NCBI GenBank assembly: GCA_963422465.1
Contig: OY730174.1
Coordinates: 2,940,914 to 3,004,913 of the forward strand
Origin: Lichina pygmaea
Taxonomy: Eukaryota > Ascomycota > Lichinomycetes > Lichinales > Lichinaceae
Reading direction: 5' to 3'
Length of the DNA stretch: 64,000 nt
Position numbers and translations under genes: made by a program. The notes beneath the pieces were generated by a model. The model was not told the origin of the DNA and searched no databases. It saw nothing but the letters and a program-made list of their open reading frames with translations. Below, in pieces: positions 1 to 11,805 of the stretch (position 1 is its first letter; every line of letters starts with the position of its first letter).

Positions 1-1290
1 TCTTCTTCTTTATCTATTCCCCCAGAGCCAAGCCAACAAGATACCTCTCTGGCAACACCAGACCAACAAGCTGGAGAAAACACACTGCCAGTATCCCAGA
101 TTGTTGAAGTCTGGCTAAACCAGTCTAAAGCTCCCCCAAAGGTACAGGCAGCATGGAAGAAAATCACCACCCAGCTAGCAAGCCATATAGCTACACCTTC
201 CACCACTGGACAAGAGATCCAGAAAGTTCTCCAGAGACTGGACAGAATTGAGAAAAATATGCAAACACCAGCATCTAATCTCTCCTATGCCCAAGCAGTC
301 CAGAAAGCTACAGTTCAGGAAATTCCAGTTCCCCAGAGAATCTTCAGTGAGATTACTATCAGACCTGGAGTCCAAATAGCACAGACAGGAAACAGAACAC
401 CCTCCCAGCTTGTGCAGACTATCAAGAACAAAGTCCCTACATCTTGCCAGAAAGATATCAGAGCAGTCAGAAAGCTTCCTTCTGGTGATATTATCATCTC
501 TCTGGAATCTCCCTCAGCCAAGACCCAACTAGAACAGAACAAAGACTGGATCTCTGCAGTGTTCTCTGAAGAAGCTAAGATCTCTTCCAGAATCTTCCCA
601 GTCATGGTTCATGGAGTTCAAACAAAGGACTTTAACTCAGATAACCTGGAAGAGATAACTAAGACTATCTTCAGACAAAACCCTGGTATGGAAAACCAGG
701 TCAAAATCCTGAGAACCTACTGGACCAGAAAGTCCAAACTTCTTAAGAAATCTGTGACATCTCTGCACATAGATCTTGCAACACCTGAGCAAGCTAATCT
801 ACTAATCAAGAGAGGAGTTGTACTTGGCCACATAATCCATGAAGTAGAACCAGCACTTCTGGATACATCAGTGGTCCAATACTACAAATGCTCAAAGTTT
901 GGACACCAGGCAAGAACCTGCCAAGCTCAAGCAAAGTGCCTGGCATGTGGAGGAAAACATGCCAGAAGAGATTGCCTAATTCCTCAAGAAAAGCTAGTTC
1001 CCAAATGTGCTAACTGTGGAGGGAAGCACTCTGCTTGGGAAAAAGCCTGCCCTAAAAAGCAGGAAGCTACACAGAAAGCTAGAGAATGCTGGCTCACCAG
1101 ACCTGGAAGATACACTACTCCAGAAAACATCTCTTCCACTTTTATCTTCTCTCCAAGCCAGACCACTAATACTGGAAGTGGCCCTAATCTATCTGATAGA
1201 GAGGATGGGAAGAAAAGAAAACAGGGAGAGCTGGTGAGAACTAGATCAAGTGCAAGACTTAGCTCTCAAGCAACCTCTCTGCAAACCTGA
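1..1290 (+). CDS. LINE ORF1, gag-like nucleic-acid-binding protein (5' partial)
   Basis: The frame is open from base 1, so the start codon probably lies upstream; the first internal ATG is at 259. A short heptad-like stretch (VLQRLDRIEKNMQ, about 223-261) could be a coiled coil for ORF1 multimerisation. Three zinc-knuckle-like units follow at about 880-1060. In the first, YYKCSKFGHQARTC, the expected leading Cys is Tyr, so that knuckle is probably lost. The second, CLACGGKHARRDC, and the third, CANCGGKHSAWEKAC, keep Cys and His. In LINEs of this type ORF1 binds element RNA in the ribonucleoprotein particle. The Lys/Arg-rich end (about 1200-1260) fits RNA binding. The ORF is long and intact, unlike ORF2. 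Confidence 0.85.
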   Translation, partial: SSSLSIPPEPSQQDTSLATPDQQAGENTLPVSQIVEVWLNQSKAPPKVQAAWKKITTQLASHIATPSTTGQEIQKVLQRLDRIEKNMQTPASNLSYAQAVQKATVQEIPVPQRIFSEITIRPGVQIAQTGNRTPSQLVQTIKNKVPTSCQKDIRAVRKLPSGDIIISLESPSAKTQLEQNKDWISAVFSEEAKISSRIFPVMVHGVQTKDFNSDNLEEITKTIFRQNPGMENQVKILRTYWTRKSKLLKKSVTSLHIDLATPEQANLLIKRGVVLGHIIHEVEPALLDTSVVQYYKCSKFGHQARTCQAQAKCLACGGKHARRDCLIPQEKLVPKCANCGGKHSAWEKACPKKQEATQKARECWLTRPGRYTTPENISSTFIFSPSQTTNTGSGPNLSDREDGKKRKQGELVRTRSSARLSSQATSLQT

Positions 1291-1966
1291 AGACTACCAC
1301 TAATCTTCCAAAACAAAACTCTTTTGAGATACTTGTGGATTCTAACCCAGAGGTTTGATGAGTACACCAACTCTCAACCTTCTCCAGTATAATGTGCAGA
1401 AAAGCCAGACATGCCAAGATCTTCTACTAGCTAACCCCAGACTCCAGGAAGTGGATCTGATTGCACTTCAAGAACCTTGGAGAAATCCATACCAGGAAAC
1501 AAGTACCTCAACAGTCTTCTCAGCCTTCTACCCTCTTCAAGACCAAGTGTTAGGGAGAACTCTGGTTCTAATCAACAGAAGAATACAGAGGTCAGCTATA
1601 ACCCCTGTGTTCTGCAGCAAGGATTTAACATCACTGGAGATAAGAGTGCAAGCAAAAGTGTTCTGGGTACATAACCTGTACTTCACACCCACAAGCCAGG
1701 AAAACTACAGAGCATCAGCAGAAGCTCTACTGGATGTACTGGCCCAGGCACTGGAGAAAGAAGGAGAACATATTCTTCTGACTGACTCAAACCTCCACCA
1801 CTCATCCTGGTCAAAATCCTCCCAACTCTACTCTGAACTAGCTACTAAGTTCAAAGAACTCACAGATGATCAAGGACTAGAGCTGGCAATAGCACCTTTC
1901 ACACCAACAAGAGCAAGAACACTGGCAGAGCCTCCTTCCTCTGCTATTGACTTATCTTTTATTTCT

Positions 1967-2953
1967 CAGTGGGGATCTGGTTTAACCCTCTAAGAAAATT
2001 CTCCAATATCTCTTCTCTTGTTTCATTTCAAAACAGATGCCTAAGACTTATTGGGGGTGCTTTCAAAGCCACTCCTTCTTTTCTATTAGAGAGTGAGCTT
2101 TTTCTTCTACCTCTAGACCTCTACTTTAAATTTCGCACTGCCTGTTTTCTTTCTTCTATTCAAAACTCCCCTCTCAAATACTTTCTTGACAGTATCTTTT
2201 CCACTATTTCCAGCTATGCCTCTCTCTTGAAGAAACCTTTAAAGGAATTCTCAACTATCTCTCCTAAGTGGAAATTCACTTGGTTAAGTCAAATAACTAC
2301 TAACCAGGCTAGTTCAAAAAAAGAACTACAAAAGCTCTTTACTAAAGAGTGGGAAGACCAATGGGAAGAGAATAAAAGAAGAAGCTATCCAGGCTGGCAG
2401 ACTTTCTGTCAAAAGCCACACAAAAACAATCTAAAGCTCTACAAAGAGTTACAGAAAGCTGAGGCAAGTCTACTACTGCAAATCAGGACTGGAAGAATTA
2501 GTCTGGCAAGTTTTCTTTTCAGAGCTGGAGTTCCTGACTTCCCTACCCCACTATGTGTGTGTAGCCAAGCAGAAGAAACTGCAAAACATATCACCTCTTC
2601 ATGCTCTCTTTATTCAAGACAAAGACAACAAGTCTCTTTTATTCCCCAAGACTTCACCACTATTATTTCAAACCCAGAGCTACTACAGAAGTTCTTGTAC
2701 TTTATGTCTTTGAAAAGACTAAACCAGTTTAATCTAGCTTTCAAACTCCACTATTCCCAACCCAATATCTAGATTCTCTTCTCTTACCAGAAACTTCAAG
2801 ATTCCTTTTGTTACATTCTCTAGTCACACTCTGCCTTCAGTTTTTATCCCTTCAAAGATTTTCTGAAGGAGTTCACTATTAGCTAAAAGATCTGCATGGC
2901 TGTAAAGCTACTACCAGTGTAAGAATCAAATAAAAATAAAATAAAAAATAAAA
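1967..2953 (+). mobile_element. 5'-truncated LINE copy inside the endonuclease region of the host LINE
   Basis: Contains only the last ~267 codons of ORF2 (1969-2772), the 3' UTR and an A-rich tail (2930-2953). It is flanked by a perfect 13-bp duplication ATCTTTTATTTCT (1954-1966 and 2954-2966), as expected from target-primed reverse transcription. Removing it restores the endonuclease frame of the host LINE. The C-terminal motif CVCSQAEETAKHITSSC is present. It belongs to the same family as the host LINE, but is closer to the copy at 4254-11444 than to the host copy. Confidence 0.92.
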
Positions 2954-4001
2954 ATCTTTTATTTCTATATCACTTCTTAATTTCTTTATTTCTTCCCAGA
3001 TTAACCTAGACTTCCACACAGGTTCAGACCATAGACCAGTTCAGACAATTCTAAGTCTGGAAACACCAAAGAAAGCCAGAACCCACCAAAGAAACTGGAG
3101 AACACTAGATCTGGACTAAGTCAAGAAAGAAGCTAAGAATCTTCCCCCTATTCCACCACTACTTAACAGAGAGGAAGTGGACAACTATCTGGAGAATCTG
3201 GACAAGGCTCTTCAAGAACTGGCTGACAAGACAACAAGACCTCTGAGAGACTTAAAGTACACTGTTCGCTGGTGGAACCAAGAGATTAAAGAGAAAATTA
3301 AAGAGGAAAGAAAACTAAGAAGAAAAGTCTTCCAAAACCAAGAACCAGTCTACAAACTTGAAAAGGTAATAAAGGAAAAGAAACACCTGATCAAGAATGC
3401 TAAAAGAAAGACATTCAGAGAACAACTCCAGAACCTGGCTGAAACACAAAAGCACTGGAAAATAGCCAAGTGGGGTAAAGAAAAAGCTGGCAAACCACCA
3501 GAACTTCCAATTGTTCCAGAGCTCACAAAGGAAGATGGAGAAACTGCCAGAACTTTCACAGAAAAAGTAGAAGTATTCAAAACCTAGTTCTTCCCTCTAC
3601 CTCTCCAGCCAGTACCAGAATCCCAGGACCAGCCAGCCAACCACCAACAACACCAGCTATCTCAGGAAATCTCCAAACAAGATATCCACAATATTCTGAA
3701 AAAGAAAAAACCTTTTACAGCTCCTGGGAAAGACACTCTACCCAATGGATTTCTAAAGGTATTAGGACTCTTTCAATGAAAAGATAGCCAAAGTTCTGGA
3801 GGCCTGCTGGAAGCTAGAATATTTCCCTGACAGATACAAAGCAGCCAGAACAATATGCTTGAGAAAGTCTAGCAAAGGATCCTATTGCTATGCCAAAGCT
3901 TGGAGGCCAATAGCACTTCTCAACACAATTGGGAAGCTGATGGAAGCTCTGGCAGCCACAAAGCTAAGTGAACTGGCTGAGAAAGAAAACCTACTACCAG
4001 A

Positions 4002-4253
4002 TGTTGCAGTCTGTACTGTGCTGTCCTAACCGAGTATAGGATTAAGGGTGAGATGTGGAAGGCGGGTTGGTTCTTGTAGGAGAGGAGTGTCAAGGAGTGC
4101 GAAGGGGTTTGGTGGAATGTGGTGGTGGTGACACCTGATCAATAGCTTTGTACAAAAGGATTGTATTGAAGTAGATCTAGTTGTCTGGATTACAACATGA
4201 GTTGAAGACGATTGTTCCATAGGGGAACTATCGTCAGACTATATAGTGCTGGC
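4002..4253 (-). repeat. Outer piece of the 3' LTR of chromovirus B
   Basis: Matches 17596-17853 of the right LTR, with scattered transitions. It starts with TGTTGCAGTCTG and ends in the 13-bp duplication ATATAGTGCTGGC (4241-4253), which recurs at 11445-11457 where the LTR resumes. The two halves of this LTR are therefore 7.2 kb apart. Confidence 0.9.
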
Positions 4254-4753
4254 AATTTCGCACTGCCTGTTTTCTTTCTTCTATTCAAAACTCCCCTCTC
4301 AAATACTTTCTTGACAGTATCTTTTCCACTATTTCCAGCTATGCCTCTCTCTTGAAGAAACCTTTAAAGGAATCCTCAACTATCTCTCCTAAGTGGAAAT
4401 TCACTTGGTTAAGTCAAATAACTACTAACCAGGCTAGTTCAAAGAAAGAACTACAAAAGCTCTTTACTAAAGAGTGGGAAGACCAATGGGAAGAGAAGAA
4501 AAGAAGAAGCTATCCAGGCTGGCAGACTTTCTGTCAAAAGCCACACAAAAACAATCTGAAGCTCTACAAAGAGTTACAGAAAGCTGAGGCAAGTCTGCTA
4601 CTGCAAATCAGGACTGGAAGAATTGGTCTGGCAAGTTTTCTTTTCAGAGCTGGAGCTCCTGACTTCCCTACCCCACTATGTGTGTGTGGCCAAGCAGAAG
4701 AAACTGCAAAACATATCACCTCTTCATGCTCTCTTTATTCAAGACAAAGACAA

Positions 4754-5166
4754 TGTTAAGGCCCAGGCCGGAACGGCTGAGCTGACCGAAGCGAGTGTAC
4801 AGAGGTACACGGAACAATGTTCACCCGACCCGGTGGACGAGGTGGACGATGTGTAACCAGCTCGTCCAGCTCATCCACAGGAACAATGTTCACCCGACCT
4901 GGTGGACGAGGTGGACGATGTGTAACCAGCTCGTCCAGCTTGTCCACGCAGAAAGCTGATACCCCTCGGGAGGACCCCCCCCCCTCAGGCTCCTGTATAT
5001 AAGAACCCAGATAGCCGGAGAGAATAGCTCTCCAGGCTGAACGCACATTACGAGCGACAATAGCAAGAGAGTTACCCCACTTGCTATTCATCTATTGAGT
5101 CCCTGCCCTCCTCGGTCGAAGACAGGACCACCCACATTCTGTGTGAACGTGGACTGGCCTTTAACA
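4754..5166 (+). repeat. 5' LTR of chromovirus A
   Basis: 413 bp, TG...CA ends. Contains a tandem pair of ~70-bp units (about 4809-4948) rich in GTCCA/GGACGAGG, then a C9-10 run and a TATATAAG box (about 4995-5002), the likely promoter of the element. The bases just after the LTR (from 5167) should hold the primer-binding site; I could not match it to a tRNA end with certainty. Confidence 0.92.
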
Positions 5167-5205
5167 GTTTTCAGCCTCTAACACATAGGACACCGGCTCA
5201 ATACG

Positions 5206-8200
5206 ATGGCAGATCCACGCAGCCCTACCCCTTCGCAGGCAGGCCAACCTCGGGCTGCGCCTCAGGCGCAAGCCCAGGAACCACCTGTCCCTACCACCCT
5301 CACCTTACCTCCAAAGCCGTTGAAGGTAGGTACGCCGAAGAGGTACGATGGATCACGAGGGGGATTGGAATTATTCTTCTCTCAGCTTGAGCTTTACTAC
5401 GGATTCAACGCCGCACAATTCCCTACGGAACAGGAGAAGGTGCTGTTCGCAGCTTCCTACCTGGACGGACCGACATTTGCCTGGTTCAATGTCTACCTAC
5501 GAGACTTCCTCGACAACAAGGAAGATCCCTCTAGCATGGAGACCATGACACGGCAGATCATTGGGAGATTCTCTACCTTCAAGACCCAGATGAAGAAGAC
5601 CTTCGGGGTCATTGATGAAGAACGAGACGCGGAACGAAAGCTCCAAGCACTACGGCAGACAGGGTCAGCATCAGACTTCGCGGTGAAGTTCCAACAGTTG
5701 TCAGTGAGGACACAATAGGGAGACAGTGCCTTGACGGCACTATTCTACCAAGCTCTCAAGGAACAAGTCAAGGATGACATCGCACGAGGAGACCGACCCA
5801 CCGACCTCGAGGATATGATCGACACAGTGGTACGCATCGACGACTGACAGTTCGAACGAGAACTCGAGAAGTGAGGCAAGCATGCAAGGCCATGGGGCAA
5901 AAAGACAGTGCCAGCACAAGACAAGTACGGCTTGACACCCATGGAGATCGATGCAACAACACCACAGGCAACAAAGAAGAAAGAAACACGGAAGTGTTAC
6001 AATTGCCAGAAGGTAGGACACCTCGCAGCCAACTGCCAAAGCAAGAAGAAGAAGGAAGGCAAGGGTAAGCAGTTGAATGCCACCGGTGCCTGGAAAGGCA
6101 AGGGTATTCAGGAGCCACCGAGGGCTCCCAGAGGCACGCTACCCATGAACCGGTCAGAAGCAACACTCCTCGGACAGGAGGACAATCTCAGACAGCACAT
6201 CGAAAGACTGGAGAACAATCTGCAGAGGTCACTGGAGGACCTGCACACAATCCAAGACCAGATCGATAAGGTTCATTGGGAGGATGACCTGATCTCCGAA
6301 TTCGACACAACAGACTACGAGATTGACATAACCGGCATGCCACCAATTCCCGAGACACCACTACTCCAACAACAGGATGCGACCTTGTCGGAGGACAGTG
6401 AAGCAAGAGTGACGCGATGGGTGGACGACACCATCAGCATCTCACAGCCCCGAGACATCGCAACGCAAGTGGACCTTCACCAGGCTACGACACCAGCCTG
6501 CGGACGTCCTTATTGGAAAGGATGTGAGGACCACCACTGCAAGGAACATCTCCTAGAGAAAAGGAGAAGGCACTACTTCCCTGGCCCAGAATACCACAAG
6601 AAAGCCTGGAGCATCAAGCACCAGCTAAGCCAGCAAGAGAAAGAACGCGATGATTGCGGAGAAGACGCATGGGAGCTATGCTTCACTGAAAAATGCGAAA
6701 GACACGCGGCAGAACGCCAGGCTCAGGGCCTTGGTTGTTCAAAAAACTAGCAGTGCTCTTCAAATCCGGAGTCGGAAGAGCAGGCAAGACAACACTCCGG
6801 AGAGAAGGGGTCGAGCAGAGCCTCGACGTGACAGCCTGCAGTCCGCATTTTCGCATCAAGATGAGAGTCAACAGGCATCTGACGAACGCCATGATCGACT
6901 CTGGAGCTACTGGCAACTTCATGTCAGAAAGTTTCGCCAGGAAGCACAAGATCCCGACTCAGGAAAAGAGGAATCCATACCAACTAACAGTAGTGGACAG
7001 GACACCACTCTCCAACGACCAAGGACGAGTGACGAAGGAGACCAAGAACCTACGACTGTGTGTCGACAGTACGACAATCAGATCAGAAGAATTCGACTTG
7101 GTCCAGATACCACATGAAGTTATATTGGGTCTTCCGTGGTTGGAAAGTCAAAACCCAAGGATCGACTGGAAAAGAAGGCACCTAGTCTTTCCGAAGAGGA
7201 GTCTGGCAACTCGAGCAGAGCCAGAGAAAGTGAGAATCAAAGAGATCTCATATGCAGGGTGGAAGAAGCACCACCGGCGAGGGCGAGCCTATGTGGCTTG
7301 GATGAAGCCCCGAAACCATCAACTTTGCACCACGCATGACGCCGTGGGCGAGACTCAGGCACCGCAGCTGCCAAGTGAGTATAAAGACTACCAGGAGATG
7401 TTTGGTGAGGAAGCGGTCGCGACGCTACCAGAACACCAAGAGTGGGATCACAAAATTCTGCTGGAAGACAGAAAGAAACCCACACATGGCCCTATTTACA
7501 CTCTATCAGCAAAGGAGCTTGAGGCCTTAAGAGATTACCTGGACGAGAACCTAGCGAAAGGGTTCATAAGACCTTCAACATCACCGGCCGGATACCCGAT
7601 ATTGTTTGTGCCAAAGAAAGACGGCAAATTACGACTGTGTGTCGACTACCGGCAGCTCAATGCGATCACGATTAAGAATCACTACCCGCTACCGTTAATA
7701 TCGGAAATCCAGGACTGAATCCAAGGAGCCAAGTGGTTTACCAAATTCGACATCTGAGGCGCTTTCAACCTGGTTAGGATGAAAGATGGCGAAGAATGGA
7801 AGACAGCCTTTCGTACGAGGTACGGGCATTACGAGTATACTGTTATGCCATTCGGCCTTACGAATGCACCGGCGACATTCCAATCGCTCATTAACACCAT
7901 CCTCTGACAATACCTGGATATATTTGTTACCGCTTATATCGACGATGTCTTGGTCTACACCAATGGAACCCTGGAGGAGCACAGACAGCATGTCAAGAAG
8001 ATCCTACATGCGCTCCAAGAAGCAGGAATGAGGTTACACCTTGATAAAAGCGTCTTCCACGTGAAAGAAGTGGAATATTTGGGGTCGATCCTGACAACGG
8101 AAGGAATCCGCATGGACGATACAAAGATCACGGCAGTACGAGACTGGCCAACACCCAAAAACCTCAAAGAAGTCCAATCCTTCCTGGGATTTGCGAACTT

Positions 8201-10262
8201 CTACCGACGATTCATCAAGGAGTACTCGAGGACAGCAGCACCCTTGACTGAACTAACAAAGAAGGAAGAAACCTTCACATGGGGGAACAGCCAAGAGAGA
8301 GCGTTCCAGGAGCTGAAAGAGAAGTTCACCTCCGCACCCATACTGGCATCATTTGATCCCGGACGGCGGATCATCATGGAGACGGATGCCTCGGACCAAG
8401 CACTTGGATCTTGCTTGTGTCAACCAGACGCCGAAAACCGCCTACACCCTGTCGCATACTGATCAAGAAAGTTCTCTGGCCCAGAACTCAGGTACGATGT
8501 TCACGACAAGGAGTTGTTAGCGATTGTCGACGCATTCCAGGAGTGGAGACCTTACCTGGAAGGAGCAAAGTACACAGTGGACGTGTACTCAGACCACAAG
8601 AATTTGGCTTACTTCACGACGACGAAGAAGCTAAACAGACGACAAGTCTGATGGGCGGAGCTTTTAGCTTCATACAACTTCCAGATCTTCTATCGAAAAG
8701 GATCAGAAAACGCACGAGCGGACGCGCTTAGCAGGCGGCCTGATATGACGACAGACGACACGACAGAAGAGCGCCCAATCCTAGTGACAAAAGGACAAAC
8801 TCTGGTCTATGCTCAACCTCAGTTAGCGAGAACTGAAGAAATGGGTGCACTCCTGACCCTAGGCCACAACGTTGCGGCCACGAACAAGGAAGAAGTGCCA
8901 GAGAGCGCACAAGAGGACGTGATTCGACAACATCACGATGGACCTCTACACGGACATCCTGGGCGAGACAAGACCCTGGAAAAGATCCGGAGATGTTACC
9001 ACTTCAACGGAATGAAGCGGAAAGTGACGGAATTTATTCGCAACTGCGAAGAGTGTGCGAAAAACAAACCGTCACGCCACAAACCCTATGGAGAGAGTCA
9101 ACAAATAGACCTCCCAGAAGCGGCTTGGGATACTATCACAATGGATTTTGTGGTGAAGCTGCCGAGGTCAGAGGACCCGGTAACAAAGGTGAAATATGAC
9201 AGTATCTTGGTGGTTGTTGACAAACTCACCAAATACACTCACCTGATCCCGTGGCGAGAGACAGGAACAGCGAGCGAACTCGCCAATGTCCTACTCAAAG
9301 AATTGGTTAGCCAGCGAGGGCTACCCACGAAGATTATCTCGGATCAAGACAAACTCTTCACCTCGAAATTCTGGAACACGTGGACAAGACAGCTAGGGAT
9401 AGACACGAGGATGTCTACTGCCTACCATCCACAAACAGACAGACAAACTGAGAGAACAAACCAGACGATGGAACAGTACCTACGCCACTACGTCAACCAC
9501 CGACAGGATGATTGGGTAGAACTGCTACCAATGGCTCAGTTTGCGTACAACGATCAGCAACACAGCGTGACGGGCATGACGCCGTTCTTTGCGAACTACG
9601 GCAGAAACCCCCGCTGGGAAGCGATGGCGGCTGGAAGTGGCACTTCAACAAACATCGAAAAACTCACTGCTATGCATGAGGAAATGAAGACTGCAATTGA
9701 ATCTGCACAAAAGACAACAAGCCACCGCCTAAACAGCAAAAGGTTGAAGGGACCAACCCTGGAGAGAGGGGATAAGGTCTATTTGTCAACAAAAAACCTG
9801 CGCTCGAAGCGACCAAGCAAAAAGCTGGATCATGTACGAATCGGACTGTTTGAGATTGAGAAGCGCACTGGAGAAGTCAACTACCGACTGAGACTGCCAA
9901 AAAAGGCACAGATACACCGAGTATTCCATGTCTCACTGCTCGAGCCAGCACCCAGCGACGCAGCAATCGAAACAGAATGGCACTTCGAGGACAACGAAGA
10001 AGAGTACGATGTCGAAAGGATCCTAGACAGCCGGAGAAGCGGACGGAAAATCAAATACCTGGTCAAGTGGTTAGGGTATGACAATGAGGAGAACTCGTGG
10101 GAACCCACCGAGAACTTCAGCCCTGAGACGAACGAGAAACTGCGGAGTTTCCACCGACAAAACCCGCAGAAGCCAGGATCGATGGAGACAAAGGCTCAAG
10201 AGAAGCCAAAGCCTCCGAAGAGAAGAAGTCCTCCAAAGGCGGCAGGGACTCCACACGCGTAG
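5206..10262 (+). pseudogene. gag-pol region of chromovirus A (broken)
   Basis: Gag begins at ATG 5206 with a Pro/Ala/Gln-rich head and a capsid-like helical part (about 5310-5720). A zinc knuckle CYNCQKVGHLAANC lies at about 5995-6040. Protease: [15 protein letters not shown] near 6893. Reverse transcriptase: [16 protein letters not shown] (about 7618) and YIDDVLVYT (about 7936). RNase H follows at about 8300-8740. Integrase (8745-10262) has an H-H/C-C zinc region (about 8935-9065), a D-D-E core and a GPY/F-like module. The C-terminal chromodomain VKWLGYDNEENSWEP (about 10060-10104) defines the chromovirus lineage, whose integrases are steered to chromatin marks. The region carries several breaks and cannot be functional as it stands. 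Confidence 0.9.
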
Positions 10263-10647
10263 CCTCCTGCTCGAGATCCTCTTGATCCTCGATCGCAGCA
10301 AGCTCACGCTTGATGGCCTCACCCTCCTTCTTGGACAACACACCCAACTGACGACGGAGACAAAGTTTGCGAGGAAGGAGAACAGACTCCTGCTCCTCGA
10401 TCTCCTTCAGTTGAGCCTCGAGCTGAGTGCGCTCAAGCTCCATCTTCTCCCACTCCGACTCCGCGAGATGGAGATCGCAACGGCGACCCTTCTCAAGGCA
10501 CCGACCGCAAAATGTGGACTCTGAACTGACGACACACTTGGCACGGTCACGACGACATGCGCTGCATGAAACTTTGGATACCTTGCCCATCTTGCCAACA
10601 CGAGAACCGAGGACTCCACGACAATTACAACGAGATGTCCAGGTCAT
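10117..10647 (-). CDS. Antisense ORF in chromovirus A: Zn2Cys6-like cysteine cluster plus coiled coil
   Basis: An open frame of 176 residues on the strand opposite to gag-pol, lying between the chromodomain (overlapping its end) and the 3' LTR. Near residue 28 the cysteines run C-x2-C-x6-C-x8-C-x2-C-x6-C (CSACRRDRAKC then CGRCLEKGRRC). This is the spacing of fungal binuclear zinc clusters, with basic residues after the second Cys. A long Glu/Lys/Leu/Gln helix follows (about residues 62-125), likely a coiled coil. The frame is uninterrupted although gag-pol on the other strand is broken. Function is unknown; DNA or RNA binding is inference. A chance ORF is possible, but six Cys in the right register plus a helix argue against it. 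Confidence 0.6.
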   Translation of the reverse strand: MTWTSRCNCRGVLGSRVGKMGKVSKVSCSACRRDRAKCVVSSESTFCGRCLEKGRRCDLHLAESEWEKMELERTQLEAQLKEIEEQESVLLPRKLCLRRQLGVLSKKEGEAIKRELAAIEDQEDLEQEATRVESLPPLEDFFSSEALASLEPLSPSILASAGFVGGNSAVSRSSQG

Positions 10648-10699
10648 GGTAAGAGAAGTGAGAGGATCTGGGGACAGAACCTTTGGAGGGAGGGGATGG

Positions 10700-11113
10700 T
10701 GTTAAGGCCCAGGCCGGAACAGCTGAGCTGACCGAAGCGAGTGTACAGAGGTACACGGAACAATGTTCACCCGACCCGGTGGACGAGGTGGACGATGTGT
10801 AACCAGCTCGTCCAGCTCGTCCACAGGAACAATGTTCACCCGACCCGGTGGACGAGGTGGACGATGTGTAACCAGCTTGTCCAGCTTGTCCACGCAGAAA
10901 GCTGATACCCCTCGGGAGGACCCCCCCCCCCTCAGGCTCCTGTATATAAGAACCCAGATAGCCGGAGAGAATAGCTCTCCAGGCTGAACGCACATTACGA
11001 GCGACAATAGCAAGAGAGTTACCCCACTTGCTATTCATCTATTGAGTCCCTGCCCTCCTCAGTCGAAGACAGGACCACCCACATTCTGTGTGAACATGGA
11101 CTGGCCTTTAACA
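10700..11113 (+). repeat. 3' LTR of chromovirus A
   Basis: 414 bp, about 98% identical by eye to the 5' LTR. The differences seen are all transitions, apart from a longer C run (about 10920-10931). It is preceded by a purine-rich tract ending at 10699 (GGAGGGAGGGGATGG), the expected plus-strand primer. The antisense ORF at 10117-10647 would be transcribed out of this LTR. Confidence 0.92.
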
Positions 11114-11444
11114 GACAACAAGTCTCTTTTAATCCCCAAGACTTCACCACTATTATTTCAAACCCAGAGCTACTACAGAAGTTCTTGTACTGGTTTATGT
11201 CTTTGAAAAGACTAAACCAGTTTAATCTAGCTTTCAAACTCCACTATTCCCAACCCAATATCTAGATTCTCTTCTCTTACCAGAAACTTCAAGATTCCTT
11301 TTGTTACATTCCCTAGTCACACCCTGCCTTCAGTTTTTATCCCTTCAAAGGTTTTCTGAAGGAGTTCACTATTAGCTAGAAGATCTGCATGGCTGTAAAG
11401 CTACTACCAGTGTAAGAATCAAATAAAAATAAAATAAAAATAAA

Positions 11445-11805
11445 ATATAGTGCTGGCCTGTCAAGACAATCAAGATTGTCTCGACAGTCTTGACGTCAAG
11501 ATGGGTGAGATTGTCTTGACAGTCCCACCATGTTATGCACCCTGCGTCAAGACTGGTGAGATTGTCTTGATGCTTCATGCATCCTGCGTCAAGACTGGTG
11601 AGATTGTCTCAATACTTCATGCATCCTGCATTGAGACTGGTGAGATTGTCGTGATGCTTCATGCATCCTGCGTCAAGACTCCCGTGTGTCTTGACAGTCA
11701 CGTGACCCCTTGTTGGTTAGTCACTTGACTTCCATGGTGTCCTCTTGCCTGGCCCATGGCCTGATTGCCTATAAATGAGTGGCTCCCATCCCATGGGTTG
11801 TAACA
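11445..11805 (-). repeat. Inner piece of the 3' LTR of chromovirus B, with tandem repeats
   Basis: The LTR resumes here after the LINE. It contains about four tandem ~42-bp units built on GTCAAGACTGGTGAGATTG (about 11510-11690). The right LTR has about two, so this LTR has expanded or the other has contracted. It ends in TTGTAACA at 11805, next to the internal region. Confidence 0.9.
11770..11776 (+). promoter_or_regulatory. TATA-like box in the B LTR pointing into the element antisense
   Basis: TATAAAT on the plus strand, with the same box at 18076-18082 in the other LTR. Element B is coded on the minus strand, so from the left LTR this box would start transcription into the antisense Cys-rich ORF region at 11974. 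Promoter activity is inference from sequence and position only. Confidence 0.35.

Larger units (their letters stand above)
4754..11113 (+). mobile_element. Ty3/gypsy chromovirus A, plus strand, young but broken
   Basis: A 6,360-bp element with TGTTAAGG...CCTTTAACA LTRs (4754-5166 and 10700-11113) and a perfect 5-bp duplication GACAA (4749-4753, 11114-11118) inside a LINE. Order of parts: LTR, gag with CCHC (about 5998-6040), protease (about 6890-6940), reverse transcriptase, RNase H, integrase, chromodomain (about 10000-10160), purine-rich tract (about 10681-10699), LTR. The LTRs differ by about seven transitions plus a C-run length change, so it is fairly recent. About eight to ten breaks are visible in the gag-pol region; the integrase-chromodomain stretch is the longest open part. 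Confidence 0.95.
4254..11444 (+). mobile_element. 5'-truncated LINE inside the LTR of chromovirus B, itself split by chromovirus A
   Basis: The LINE sequence is 4254-4753 and 11119-11444. It encodes the C-terminal ~240 residues of ORF2, with CVCGQAEETAKHITSSC at about 4676, then the 3' UTR and an AAATA-type tail (11420-11444). A 13-bp duplication ATATAGTGCTGGC flanks it (4241-4253 and 11445-11457), so it entered by target-primed reverse transcription. It is nearly identical to 2125-2950. It carries chromovirus A between the two copies of GACAA. The 3' UTR end resembles the SINE tail described below. Confidence 0.92.

Noticed and set aside
4002-4253. Separate solo repeat shared with 17596-17853
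   Set aside because: At first it looked like a leader fragment. The 13-bp duplication at 4241 and 11445 shows it is the outer half of one LTR split by a LINE.
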